From contig JBBQWR010000060.1 of the NCBI GenBank assembly GCA_038210495.1, forward strand, positions 1 through 24,829: a DNA stretch of 24,829 nucleotides. Direction: 5' to 3'. The notes beneath the pieces were generated by a model that saw only the letters and a program-made list of their open reading frames with translations, was not told the origin of the DNA and ran no database searches. This document shows, in pieces, positions 8,122-15,004 of the stretch. Every line of letters starts with the position of its first letter. The stretch's first letter is position 1. The DNA is from JBBQWR01 sp038210495. GTDB taxonomy: Bacteria; Planctomycetota; Planctomycetia; Pirellulales; DATAWG01. The position numbers and the translations under genes are program-made.

Positions 8122-8150
8122 TTTCAAGGCGTAGTTTCCTGAAGTAGAAT
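8122..8150 (+). promoter_or_regulatory. candidate sigma-70 promoter for the DUF433-M28 pair
   Basis: A good -10 hexamer TAGAAT (8145-8150, five of six consensus bases) lies 17 nt after TTTCAA (8122-8127, three of six). Transcription would start about 20 nt before the DUF433 ATG. The gap from the recQ stop (8098-8100) to that ATG is short, so read-through from recQ is also possible. Confidence 0.4.
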
Positions 8151-8178
8151 AATTGGGTTGCCATCCAAGGAAAGCCCT

Positions 8179-8514
8179 ATGTCTATATCTCCTGAGACGA
8201 AGCCGACCGAATATGCGCACATCGTGCGGGCGCCGCAAATGTTTAGCGGAGAGCCGTTTATCAAAGGACACCGGATCCGAGTGCGCGATGTTGTCGTGGC
8301 TCGCGATGTTGAAGAAATGTCCCCCGCTGAGATCGTTCACAAAGTATACCCATCGCTCACATTGTCGGAGGTATACGCCGCTCTGGCCTATTACGAGGAT
8401 CACCGTGGCGAGATCGATCAACTGGGCCGGGATGAATCGGAATTTGTCGAGCGTTTTGCTCGCGAGCACCCCGAGTTAGTTCACGACTTGCGAACCACGA
8501 AGGACTCGGTATGA
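8179..8514 (+). CDS. DUF433 domain protein (antitoxin-like)
   Basis: 111 residues from ATG 8179, preceded by AAGGA at 8167-8171; an upstream TTG (8158) is in frame but less well placed. It matches the DUF433 pattern: RAPQMFSGEPFIKGHRIRVRDVV, then MSPAEIVHKVYPSLTLSEVYAALAYYEDHRGEID, a small helical DNA-binding fold. DUF433 proteins usually act as antitoxins next to a PIN-like (DUF5615) nuclease. Here no such partner follows: the stop codon overlaps the ATG of an M28 peptidase gene (ATGA, 8511-8514), which implies translational coupling. It is therefore an orphan antitoxin or a transcription factor for the downstream gene. Family identification is firm; role is open. Confidence 0.88.
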   Translation: MSISPETKPTEYAHIVRAPQMFSGEPFIKGHRIRVRDVVVARDVEEMSPAEIVHKVYPSLTLSEVYAALAYYEDHRGEIDQLGRDESEFVERFAREHPELVHDLRTTKDSV

Positions 8515-10064
8515 CGACTAGCCGTCAATCCCTCATCGCGTTTGCCACATTGCTCTGGGTAATGCCCGTTTCCTTGGCGCGAGCCGCTGAGGCCAGCGCG
8601 ATGGCGGCGGCCGTCAATTCGATCTCCGCCGACAACTTGCGGCAAACGGTCAATTATCTCGCGGACGACGCCTTCGAGGGGCGCGAGACCGCTAGCCGCG
8701 GCGGCAAGGCGGCCTGCAAATACTTGAGCGGCGAACTTCAAAAAAGGCGGCTCCAACCCGCTGGCATGGACGGCACGTGGTATCAAGATTTCGGCGCCGG
8801 GAGCCGTAATATCCTCGGACGCCTAGACGGCAGCGACCCGAAGCTCAAAAGCCAAACGATCATCGTCTCGGCCCATTACGATCATGTCGGTTACGGCAAG
8901 CCGAACAACAGCTTCGGCCCCATCGGGCAGATCCATCATGGCGCCGACGACAACGCCAGCGGTGTCGCCGGCCTCTTGGCCATCGTCGACGCTTTCAACA
9001 AACTGCCCGAGCATCCCAAGCGAACGGTGATGTTCGCGCTCTGGGACGGCGAAGAAGCGGGCTTGCTCGGCTCGACGCACTGGTTGGCCGATCCGACCGT
9101 GCCGCTCAGCCAAGTCGCGATGGTCGTGAACATGGATATGATCGGTCGGCTGCGCAACGAGCATGTCGAGGTATACGGCACGCGGACCAGCTTCGGCCTG
9201 CGGCGGATGCTGAGCGAGCACAATGAGCCGACAAACCTGCTCTTGGATTTTCGCTGGGAGATGCGCCGCGACAGCGATCACTATCCCTTTTATCAAAAGG
9301 GAATTCCGGCCCTCCTGTTGCACACCGGTTTGCATAGCGATTATCACCGCCCGAGCGACACGGCCGACAAGGTCAACGCGGCCGGGATGCAGGAGGTGGC
9401 GCAATGGGCGTTTCGAATGGTCGATGGCTTGGCCGACGCGGAGCAGCTATCGGCGTTCCGCGCCAAATCGCGAGAGGAAACCGCCCGGTCGCAGGCGGAC
9501 TTCGAAAAGCCGCTCGCTTCGCAACCCGGCCGACTGGGCGTGCGCTGGACCGACGCTGGCGAAAAGTCGCACGGACTGATGCTCAGCGAAGTGACCGCCG
9601 ATTCACCGGCCGCCCGGGCGGGGCTCCGAGCCGGCGACTCGATCGTCGGCTTCGCCGGCAAGGATTACACCAGCGAGGCCACGTTCCGCTCGGCCGTGCT
9701 GTCGGCGAAGAATCCCGTCGCGATCGTGGTCCAGCGGGCCGGCGTCGACAAGCCGCTCGAACTGTCGGCCAGCCTCAGCGGCGCCCCGATTCGCGTCGGC
9801 ATCACCTGGGAGACCGACGACGCGGAGCCGGGATCGGTCGTCGTCCTGCGAGTTGTGCCCGATTCACCGGCCGCTCGAGCCGGCATCAAGGTGCTCGATC
9901 GCGTGTATCAAGTGAACGGCCACGATTTCAAAACGAGCGCCCAGTTCGACCAGTTGTTCGTGGAGCAGCCGAACCCCCTCGATTTCACGCTTGAAACGCA
10001 CGGGCAGGTCCACCACGCGCGGCTGACGCGCGCAGGAGAAGCGGCGGACGGTGAGGCCAAATGA
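8511..10064 (+). CDS. exported M28-family metallopeptidase with two PDZ domains
   Basis: 517 residues. A signal peptide covers residues 1-26 (cleavage near SLARA/AEA). The M28 catalytic domain (about 40-310) shows the expected co-catalytic zinc set: His122 in SAHYDHVG, Asp146 in HHGADDNASG, Glu181-Glu182 in WDGEEAG (catalytic base and ligand), Asp209 in NMDMIG and His279 in LHSDYHRPSD. Two PDZ-like domains follow: about 340-422 (VTADSPAARAGLRAGDSI) and 427-505 (VVPDSPAARAGIKVLDRV). This family contains aminopeptidases acting in the periplasm or outside the cell; substrate is unknown. The start ATG overlaps the DUF433 stop and has AAGGA six bases upstream. The downstream gene is convergent; the 107-nt gap (10065-10171) contains no convincing terminator. 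Confidence 0.95.
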   Translation: MTTSRQSLIAFATLLWVMPVSLARAAEASAMAAAVNSISADNLRQTVNYLADDAFEGRETASRGGKAACKYLSGELQKRRLQPAGMDGTWYQDFGAGSRNILGRLDGSDPKLKSQTIIVSAHYDHVGYGKPNNSFGPIGQIHHGADDNASGVAGLLAIVDAFNKLPEHPKRTVMFALWDGEEAGLLGSTHWLADPTVPLSQVAMVVNMDMIGRLRNEHVEVYGTRTSFGLRRMLSEHNEPTNLLLDFRWEMRRDSDHYPFYQKGIPALLLHTGLHSDYHRPSDTADKVNAAGMQEVAQWAFRMVDGLADAEQLSAFRAKSREETARSQADFEKPLASQPGRLGVRWTDAGEKSHGLMLSEVTADSPAARAGLRAGDSIVGFAGKDYTSEATFRSAVLSAKNPVAIVVQRAGVDKPLELSASLSGAPIRVGITWETDDAEPGSVVVLRVVPDSPAARAGIKVLDRVYQVNGHDFKTSAQFDQLFVEQPNPLDFTLETHGQVHHARLTRAGEAADGEAK

Positions 10065-10171
10065 GATTGGAGCCGAAACCGGGGCGGGGGTCTTCCTCGG
10101 TCACATAAAGCCCTCGCGACTCCCGACCCTTTCCGCGCAATGCCACACGTTGCCTCGAATGTCCATTGGCA

Positions 10172-11419
10172 TCAGCCCATAAACACCGGCTTGAGATGCC
10201 GGTCGAACAAATTGTGCGTGACATTCTCCGCGATCACCTCCGCGTGCTTCTCCAGCGCGTCGGTAAATCGCGAGCCCATCTGGGCTGCGACCTTGTAACC
10301 GACGTGCAATAGCTGCCGCAAATGCGGGTTGAACTCGGCCGAGCTCTGATCGTGGCGCAAGGCGGCGACAAACTGCTCGCTGGTCCACCGCGCGACATCG
10401 TCGGCCAATGGCAAGCGCGCGCGGTCGATGTCGATCACGGCGGCATACGGTCCGCATAGTTCGTCGAACCGCTCTAGCGCTGCTCGATACACTTCCTTGG
10501 CGGCCTCCAAGCCGTCGCCGTCGGCGGCCGCGAGACCGATCAACTCCTCGAGCCACGTCGTGCCGGCCGTTTTGATATGCAATCCGGCGCCCGTCTCGGA
10601 CAACGAGCGGCGAATCGGCTCGTAGATCGAGAACTTGTCGCTGCCCGAATGGACGCTGAGTTTCAAGTTCCCGGGCAGTCCAAATTGCTCGATCGCAAAC
10701 GCGATCGCGGCTAGATCGTCGCGAAACTCGCGCTCGAATTGCGCGACGTCGCCGACATAATCGACCCCCTTGTTGAACCGGCCCGTGAATTTCGGCGCGA
10801 TCGTTTGCAGCGGAATTCGTTCCATCGCGAGCGCCGCCAAGATGAACAGCAGTTCGACCGGCGTTTGCGGCCGATCGGTTTCGTCCATCGACACTTCGGT
10901 GACGAATGTATCCTTCCCTTTGTCGGCTTCGATGCGGCGATAAATTCGGCCCGCCTCTTGCGCCGCGGACAGATATTTGCGCGCGATGCTCTCGATCCGC
11001 TGGACGGAGACGTCGAGCGTTTCGCTCGCGCCCGGAATCTCAAGCCGACCGGTTAGTTTCCTTTGGGAGACGACGAATAGGGCGATGTCCGATTCATTGG
11101 CCCGCTTGCCGATGAAGTCGGCCACGTCGAGCGTGAAGAAATCGCTCGATAGCAGAAAACCATCGACCGTGGCGAGCCCGATATGGTCGGCGTCGACGAA
11201 GTAGGGATCGGTCCATTTGAGCGCGCGCGTGGCGGCATCGGCTTCCTCTCGGACACTCGACGGCTCGCTGTGGACGATCAGATGCTCGCGGTTGGATTTG
11301 TTCCAGACCGGCGCGATCGAGACCCCTTGCCGCTTGGCTTCGACAAACGCGGCAAGTTGGGCGCGGCCCTGATGGGCAAATCGGTCGCCGATGCCCATGC
11401 TGAATTTGGGAAGTTTCAT
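10172..11419 (-). CDS. uxaE: UxaE-family tagaturonate epimerase
   Basis: 415 residues from ATG 11419, which has AGGAG seven bases upstream; the in-frame TTG at 11437 is rejected. The sequence fits the UxaE family (PF16257): KFSMGIGDRFAHQGRAQL at the start, VWNKSNREH, PYFVDADHIGLATVDGFL and SDFFTLDVADFIG, then LSVHSGSDKFSIY near residue 270 and a C-terminal NVTHNLFDRHLKPVF. UxaE converts D-tagaturonate to D-fructuronate by C3/C4-position epimerisation, a replacement for part of the classical galacturonate route. It is the last gene of the minus-strand sugar cluster, where it would take the product of the L-galactonate dehydrogenase homologue. It is somewhat shorter than the Thermotoga enzyme as I remember it (about 480). 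The activity on tagaturonate is inferred from family and context. Confidence 0.8.
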   Translation of the reverse strand: MKLPKFSMGIGDRFAHQGRAQLAAFVEAKRQGVSIAPVWNKSNREHLIVHSEPSSVREEADAATRALKWTDPYFVDADHIGLATVDGFLLSSDFFTLDVADFIGKRANESDIALFVVSQRKLTGRLEIPGASETLDVSVQRIESIARKYLSAAQEAGRIYRRIEADKGKDTFVTEVSMDETDRPQTPVELLFILAALAMERIPLQTIAPKFTGRFNKGVDYVGDVAQFEREFRDDLAAIAFAIEQFGLPGNLKLSVHSGSDKFSIYEPIRRSLSETGAGLHIKTAGTTWLEELIGLAAADGDGLEAAKEVYRAALERFDELCGPYAAVIDIDRARLPLADDVARWTSEQFVAALRHDQSSAEFNPHLRQLLHVGYKVAAQMGSRFTDALEKHAEVIAENVTHNLFDRHLKPVFMG

Positions 11420-11422
11420 GAT

Positions 11423-11435
11423 GCTCCTGCGGAGC
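11423..11435 (-). promoter_or_regulatory. hairpin enclosing the ribosome binding site of the uxaE-like gene
   Basis: On the minus strand the bases just before the ATG at 11419 read GCTCCGCAGGAGC: a perfect 5-bp stem with a 3-nt loop. The only good Shine-Dalgarno sequence (AGGAG) forms part of the loop and the 3' arm. The stem ends three bases before the start codon. Translation could be tuned by this fold, or it may simply be part of the local boilerplate. Confidence 0.35.
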
Positions 11436-11437
11436 AA

Positions 11438-11460
11438 GTCGGGAGTCGGGAGACGGGAGT
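11438..11460. repeat. GTCGGGA-type tandem heptamer repeat
   Basis: About three degenerate 7-bp units (GTCGGGA, GTCGGGA, GACGGGA) between the lactonase and uxaE-like genes. The same units occur at 23690-23705 in the same direction and at 23971-24000 inverted, with a single unit at about 10118-10127. Typical intergenic low-complexity boilerplate. Confidence 0.7.
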
Positions 11461-11486
11461 AAAAAATGAGTCGCGGCTTTGCCGCG
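11460..11486 (-). terminator. possible intrinsic terminator after the lactonase gene
   Basis: Read on the minus strand, a perfect 6-bp stem CGCGGC/GCCGCG with an AAA loop (11472-11486) is followed after five bases by six T (11461-11466). It lies 29 nt past the lactonase stop and before the uxaE-like gene, so it may partly separate the last gene from the rest of the cluster. The spacer between stem and T-tract makes it a weak terminator. Confidence 0.4.
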
Positions 11487-11491
11487 TCCTA

Positions 11492-11522
11492 CCCTAGCCC
11501 CTAATCTCCAGCCCCTAGCCCC
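11492..11522. repeat. CCCCTA-type repeat running into the lactonase 3' end
   Basis: Degenerate units of AGCCCCTA-like sequence (CCCTAGCCCCTAATCTCC, then AGCCCCTAGCCCCT). The stop codon of the lactonase gene (11515-11517) lies inside it, so the repeat supplies the stop and the last codons of that gene. Confidence 0.6.
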
Positions 11523-12363
11523 TCTCCTCTTGCCCCTTTTCCAGTTGATATGTTTCGATCGCCGTTTTGCCCATCATGGCCTCTCGCTCGCTGGCCGACA
11601 ACGGGGCGATGAAGTCGCTTACGATGGCGTGCCACTGGGTGTATTCACATGCGACCAAGCACACGGGCCAATCCGTGCCGAACATCAACCGCCGTGGCTC
11701 GAACGCATCGAGCGCCGTTTCGAAATAGGGCGCCAACTGGGCTGGCGTCCAATTCTTGAAGTCCGCCTCGGTCGCCATCCCAGAAACTTTGCAGACGATA
11801 TTGTCGCGGCGCCCGAGTTCGAGCATGTTCTCTCGCCAAGGGGAAATCTGGCCGTCGCGAATCCGCGGTTTGGCGATGTGGTCCAGCACAAATAGTTGAT
11901 CGGGATGCCGGTCGACCAAGCGGATCGCCGCCGGCAATTGCCGTTCGAAGATCAGAATATCGTACGCCAGTTTAAATGGCATTAGCGCCGCAATGCCCGC
12001 ATTGAACGGCTCGCGATCCATGAACTCGGGGTCGGGTTCGTCTTGCACGACATGCCGGATGGCCTTCAGCTTGCCGTGCCGCGTCAATTGGGCCAGATCG
12101 TCCACTATTGACGGGGCCGAGAGCGGCGCCCAGCCGACGACGCCGCGTATGAAATCGTGCTCACCCGCGAGTTCCAGCAGCCATTGCGTCTCCACCAAGC
12201 TCTGCCGCGCTTGAACGCTCACGACCCCTTCGATGCCGAGCGGGGCAATTTCCGCAATGAGATCGGCCGGCAAAAAATCGCGGCGGATCCGGGCCATCGA
12301 ATCGTCGATCCAACCGTACTGGACCGGGTCGTACTTCCAAAAATGATGGTGCGCGTCGATCAT
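11515..12363 (-). CDS. COG3618 amidohydrolase, sugar lactonase (L-fucono-/L-galactonolactonase type)
   Basis: 282 residues from ATG 12363, where the family's N-terminus MIDAHHHFWKY begins; the frame is open to 12492, but that stretch is intergenic repeat. This is a TIM-barrel amidohydrolase of the L-fuconolactonase/L-rhamnonolactonase group: metal-binding HxH (H5, H7), RHVVQDEPD, LDHIAKP with the second-sphere or metal His, and FGTDWPV with the catalytic Asp. Members open 1,4- or 1,5-lactones of 6-deoxy or related aldonic acids. In this cluster it sits directly after the aldo/keto reductase gene and would hydrolyse the lactone that enzyme makes, probably L-galactono-1,4-lactone or L-fuconolactone. 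The last residues (KGQEERG) and the stop come from a repeat tail, so the natural C-terminus may have been overwritten. Confidence 0.88.
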   Translation of the reverse strand: MIDAHHHFWKYDPVQYGWIDDSMARIRRDFLPADLIAEIAPLGIEGVVSVQARQSLVETQWLLELAGEHDFIRGVVGWAPLSAPSIVDDLAQLTRHGKLKAIRHVVQDEPDPEFMDREPFNAGIAALMPFKLAYDILIFERQLPAAIRLVDRHPDQLFVLDHIAKPRIRDGQISPWRENMLELGRRDNIVCKVSGMATEADFKNWTPAQLAPYFETALDAFEPRRLMFGTDWPVCLVACEYTQWHAIVSDFIAPLSASEREAMMGKTAIETYQLEKGQEERG

Positions 12364-12400
12364 GAATTGTGTTGTGTAGGCATCACCAGCAAGATCGATT

Positions 12401-12445
12401 CTCATCACCCCAGCTCTCTCCCAGAGAAAGAGAAAGAGAGAGAGT
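12401..12445. repeat. CTCTTTCTCTGGGAGAG-type intergenic repeat
   Basis: On the minus strand a pyrimidine-rich CTCTCTCTCTTTCTCTTTC run leads into CTGGGAGAGAGCTGGGGTGA. It resembles a very widespread intergenic boilerplate sequence. It fills most of the gap between the aldo/keto reductase stop (12450) and the lactonase start (12363), and argues that the upstream in-frame extension of the lactonase is not coding. Confidence 0.6.
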
Positions 12446-12449
12446 ACGG

Positions 12450-13385
12450 TCACGGATCGTTGTTCTCCGGCCGACCTTCCGTGTAATGCCAATTATGGAT
12501 CGGCTTGAGAATCTCCTGCACTTCGGCGAGCAGTTTTTCGTCGATGGGCTGATCAGACCACTCGGCCCATTGCTTCACCCGGGCCGGATTCGCCGTGCCT
12601 GTGACGCAGGTCGTCATATCGGGGTTGCGCACCGAGAACTGCACGGCAAGCTGGGCGATATCGACGCCCTGGGCCTGACAATGCTCGGCGGCGCGGCGGG
12701 CTGTCGCGCGAACTTCCGGCGTGGCTTTGTGCCAGGCCGGCAGCGGACCGGTGGTGAGCAACCGCGCGGAGAACGGCGCCGCGTTCATCATCCCCACCCC
12801 TTTTTGCTTCAAATACGGCGCCAAGTCGGCGAACATCGTGTTTTGAAGCGTGTAGTGATTGTACGACAACACTACGTCGAGCGTCGTCCGATCGAGCACA
12901 TAGCGAAACATCTTCATCGGGTAGCCGGAGACGCCGACGAATCGCACTTTGCCCTGCTGCTGGACTTGCCGCAGGGCCGGCAACGTTTCTTCGACGATTT
13001 GCGACATGTCTACGAATTCGATGTCGTGGCACAGACAGATATCGAGATGCTCGACCCCCATTCTCAGCAAGCTGGTGTCCACGCTTTCGACGACGCGGCG
13101 GGCCGAGAAATCAAAATGTGTGCTCGTGTAGCGGCCGAGTTTCGTGCCGAGCAGATACCGATTGCGTGGAACGCCTCGCAGCGCGACCCCCAGCAGCACT
13201 TCTGACATGCCGCGGCCATAAAATGGCGATGTGTCGATGAAGTTGATGCCGCAGTCGAGCGCGACATGAACGGACCGCATCGCTTCGTTCAGATCGATGG
13301 ACCGAAATTCTTGGCCCAGCGAAGAGGCGCCGAAACCAATCACGGGCAGCGATAGGCCCGTGCGGCCCAGCTCGCGATAAAGCAT
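12450..13385 (-). CDS. aldo/keto reductase, L-galactose (L-fucose) dehydrogenase type
   Basis: 311 residues. ATG 13385 has a strong GGGAGG seven bases upstream. It carries the aldo/keto reductase tetrad: Asp51 and Tyr56 in FIDTSPFYG, Lys82 in GTKLGRY, and His120 in CLCHDIEF. The pattern ELGRTGLSLPVIGFGASSLG, CHDIEFVDMSQIVEETLPAL, GKVRFVGVSGYP and LSYNHYTLQN closely follows plant L-galactose dehydrogenase as I remember it, which oxidises L-galactose at C1 to L-galactono-1,4-lactone with NAD. Bacterial relatives also act on L-fucose, which shares the configuration. The mutarotase gene precedes it and the lactonase gene follows it, exactly the steps before and after C1 oxidation. No signal peptide, so cytoplasmic. 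Confidence 0.92.
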   Translation of the reverse strand: MLYRELGRTGLSLPVIGFGASSLGQEFRSIDLNEAMRSVHVALDCGINFIDTSPFYGRGMSEVLLGVALRGVPRNRYLLGTKLGRYTSTHFDFSARRVVESVDTSLLRMGVEHLDICLCHDIEFVDMSQIVEETLPALRQVQQQGKVRFVGVSGYPMKMFRYVLDRTTLDVVLSYNHYTLQNTMFADLAPYLKQKGVGMMNAAPFSARLLTTGPLPAWHKATPEVRATARRAAEHCQAQGVDIAQLAVQFSVRNPDMTTCVTGTANPARVKQWAEWSDQPIDEKLLAEVQEILKPIHNWHYTEGRPENNDP

Positions 13386-13425
13386 TAAACAACCTCCCGA
13401 AATTTTCCGCTTCGAAAACGAGCGA

Positions 13426-13453
13426 CCGGGGCTTCCCTTCGGTCCAGCCCCGG
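13426..13453. repeat. GC-rich hairpin between mutarotase and aldo/keto reductase genes
   Basis: Perfect 8-bp inverted repeat CCGGGGCT/AGCCCCGG around a 12-nt loop in the 101-nt gap. On the minus strand it is followed by TCGCTCGTTTTC, so it could act as a weak intra-operon terminator or mRNA-stabilising stem. Confidence 0.45.
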
Positions 13454-13486
13454 CGCCCAGAACAGTTAAGTTAAAGTCTCTTTGAG

Positions 13487-13930
13487 TCAGCTCCGCACGC
13501 CGATGGTCAGCAGTAGATTCGCGAAACGCTGTTGGTCGGCTGTTTGAATGGTGAGAACGTGCGACGGCGTGCTGACGGCTTCATAAAACGCCCATTTTTC
13601 GATCGGCTCTAGCAATAGTTCGAGACCGGCGGCGGCGATGATCCGGCGATATTCGGCCCACGCCGGCGGGTCTTCTTGCAACGCATACGGCCCGGTCGTC
13701 TCGTACATCATCGTGTGAGCCGCTTCGATCGGGACGGCCGAAAGCAGCGCGTCGAGCACTTGCGAGCAAGTGACGATTCCGGGCGATAGATTCAGCGAAA
13801 CCAATTCGGCGTTCGGCCCAAGCGTCGATGAGGCCGGATAATTGCCGTCGGCGATCAGCACTTTGCCGTGATGACCGGCGCGGGCGAGGACCTCGTTGAT
13901 TTTTGGATGGATGAGATGGTGCTTGAGCAT
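13487..13930 (-). CDS. fucU: RbsD/FucU-family sugar mutarotase
   Basis: 147 residues from ATG 13930, which matches the family start (MLKHHLIHPKINEVLARAGH). The open frame reaches 14014 and would overlap the epimerase gene, but those 28 residues do not fit the family. His20 in AGHHGKVLIADGNYP is the expected catalytic His, with Asp28 and a C-terminal WAFYEAV Tyr motif. FucU interconverts the anomers of L-fucose and related sugars, supplying the right anomer to the next enzyme; RbsD does the same for ribopyranose. The length of about 147 and the sequence around 20-45 favour FucU. It is placed between the epimerase and the aldo/keto reductase genes, consistent with preparing an L-galacto-configured hexose for oxidation. 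Confidence 0.9.
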   Translation of the reverse strand: MLKHHLIHPKINEVLARAGHHGKVLIADGNYPASSTLGPNAELVSLNLSPGIVTCSQVLDALLSAVPIEAAHTMMYETTGPYALQEDPPAWAEYRRIIAAAGLELLLEPIEKWAFYEAVSTPSHVLTIQTADQQRFANLLLTIGVRS

Positions 13931-13994
13931 GGTGGGCGGCGGGCAACAGGTGATTTGGATGACCAATGGCGCGATTGCGCCGGGGACAGAGGGC

Positions 13995-14825
13995 TTACGC
14001 CACCCGCTCGCCATGAAAGTAGCGTCGATAGGCTGCCATCGTCAATCGGGCCGCTTCGTCGGCGCTGGGATAAGAGAGCGCCTCGGCCGAGACGTAGCCT
14101 TCGTAGCCCGACTCTTGCAGGGCCGCGGCGATCGGCGTGAAACCGAGGTGGCCGCAGCCGGCCGCGCGGCGGTTGGAATCGACGAAATGCACATGACCGA
14201 TCGCGCCCGCGCCCCGAGCGATCGCTGCGGCAATGCTCGTCTCTTCGATATTCATGTGAAACAGATCGGCCAGCAACCGAACGTTGCGAGTGTCGAGAGT
14301 CGCGAGAAACTCACAACCGCTGTCGATCGTATTCAGTAGATTCGTTTCGTAGCGGTTCAGCGGCTCGACGAGCAGCATCACGCCGCGCTGCCGCGCGTGT
14401 TCGCCGAGCACTTCGATTGCTTCGGCTAGCCATGTCCGAGCGGTTTCAATGCTCACTCCGCTTCCCCAGCGGCCTTGCATCGAGCCGATGATGGCTGGGG
14501 CGCCTAGCGCTGCGCCGGCATCGATGATCGACCGAATAAACTCGATGGCTCGGGCTCGCGCGTTGGCATCGGGATCGCAAAGTTGTAGCTTATGCCGCAC
14601 CCATCCCGCGCCGGTTCCAACCGCAGCTAATTGCAGACTGTATTCTGCCAAGAGTGGGCGAACCACGGCTGCGTCGAGTGCTTCGGCCGAAGGCGCAAAG
14701 ATTTCGACGGCGTCGAATCCCAACTCCGCCGCCGTGCGACAGGCCGCCGGCAAATCGTCCCAAAACACAAACGGCCCGCCCCTGGCTTCGGGTACCAGGC
14801 TCACCGTCACGCAAGAACGAATCAC
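13995..14825 (-). CDS. sugar isomerase/epimerase TIM barrel (AP-endonuclease 2-like)
   Basis: 276 residues. GTG start at 14825 with GGAG eight to nine bases upstream. It belongs to the xylose-isomerase-like TIM barrel superfamily: Glu154 in LLVEPLNRYE, Asp187 in LLADLFHMNIEE, His213 in HVHFVDSNRR and Glu248 in VSAEAL form the usual divalent-metal site. The HFVDSNR..GCGHLGF signature is typical of ketose 3-epimerases and related enzymes such as hydroxypyruvate isomerase or 5-keto-L-gluconate epimerase. The substrate cannot be told from sequence. In the proposed L-galactose route no step strictly needs it besides the UxaE-like epimerase, so it may serve a side branch or another keto-sugar. The stop (13995-13997) lies 64 nt before the mutarotase ATG. 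Confidence 0.88.
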   Translation of the reverse strand: MIRSCVTVSLVPEARGGPFVFWDDLPAACRTAAELGFDAVEIFAPSAEALDAAVVRPLLAEYSLQLAAVGTGAGWVRHKLQLCDPDANARARAIEFIRSIIDAGAALGAPAIIGSMQGRWGSGVSIETARTWLAEAIEVLGEHARQRGVMLLVEPLNRYETNLLNTIDSGCEFLATLDTRNVRLLADLFHMNIEETSIAAAIARGAGAIGHVHFVDSNRRAAGCGHLGFTPIAAALQESGYEGYVSAEALSYPSADEAARLTMAAYRRYFHGERVA

Positions 14826-14853
14826 ACGACGCTCCGAAATAAAAAAAGAAATC

Positions 14854-15004
14854 GACAGGATTAATAGGATTTTCAGGATTTTTTTGGCTGCTCCGCCGCC
14901 ACGCAGCCCAGTGGTATCTCGCCAATTCGGATTTATCGATGCAGGGTCGAACGACCGCCAATTTCAAAAATCCTGGCAATCCCCTTAATCCTGGTATCCT
15001 GTCT
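14854..15004. repeat. inverted pair of AATCCTG-type repeat arrays
   Basis: GACAGGATTAATAGGATTTT-like units (14854-14881, ACAGGATTA, ATAGGATTT, TCAGGATTT) face an inverted array at 14965-15004 (AAATCCTGG, CAATCCCC, TTAATCCTGG, TATCCTGTC). They enclose about 83 nt of non-repeated sequence (14882-14964). Together they can form a long imperfect stem. The right arm begins at the TAG stop of the zinc dehydrogenase gene (15003-15005). This resembles a well-known planctomycete intergenic boilerplate. Confidence 0.75.

Noticed and set aside
12401..12492. N-terminal extension of the lactonase (up to 43 residues)
   Set aside because: The segment is CTCTTTC boilerplate repeat plus the end of the neighbouring gene; family alignment starts at MIDAHHHFW.
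14449..14988. 179-residue plus-strand frame over the epimerase start and repeat region
   Set aside because: Half of it is antisense to the epimerase and half is the AATCCTG repeat; no domain.
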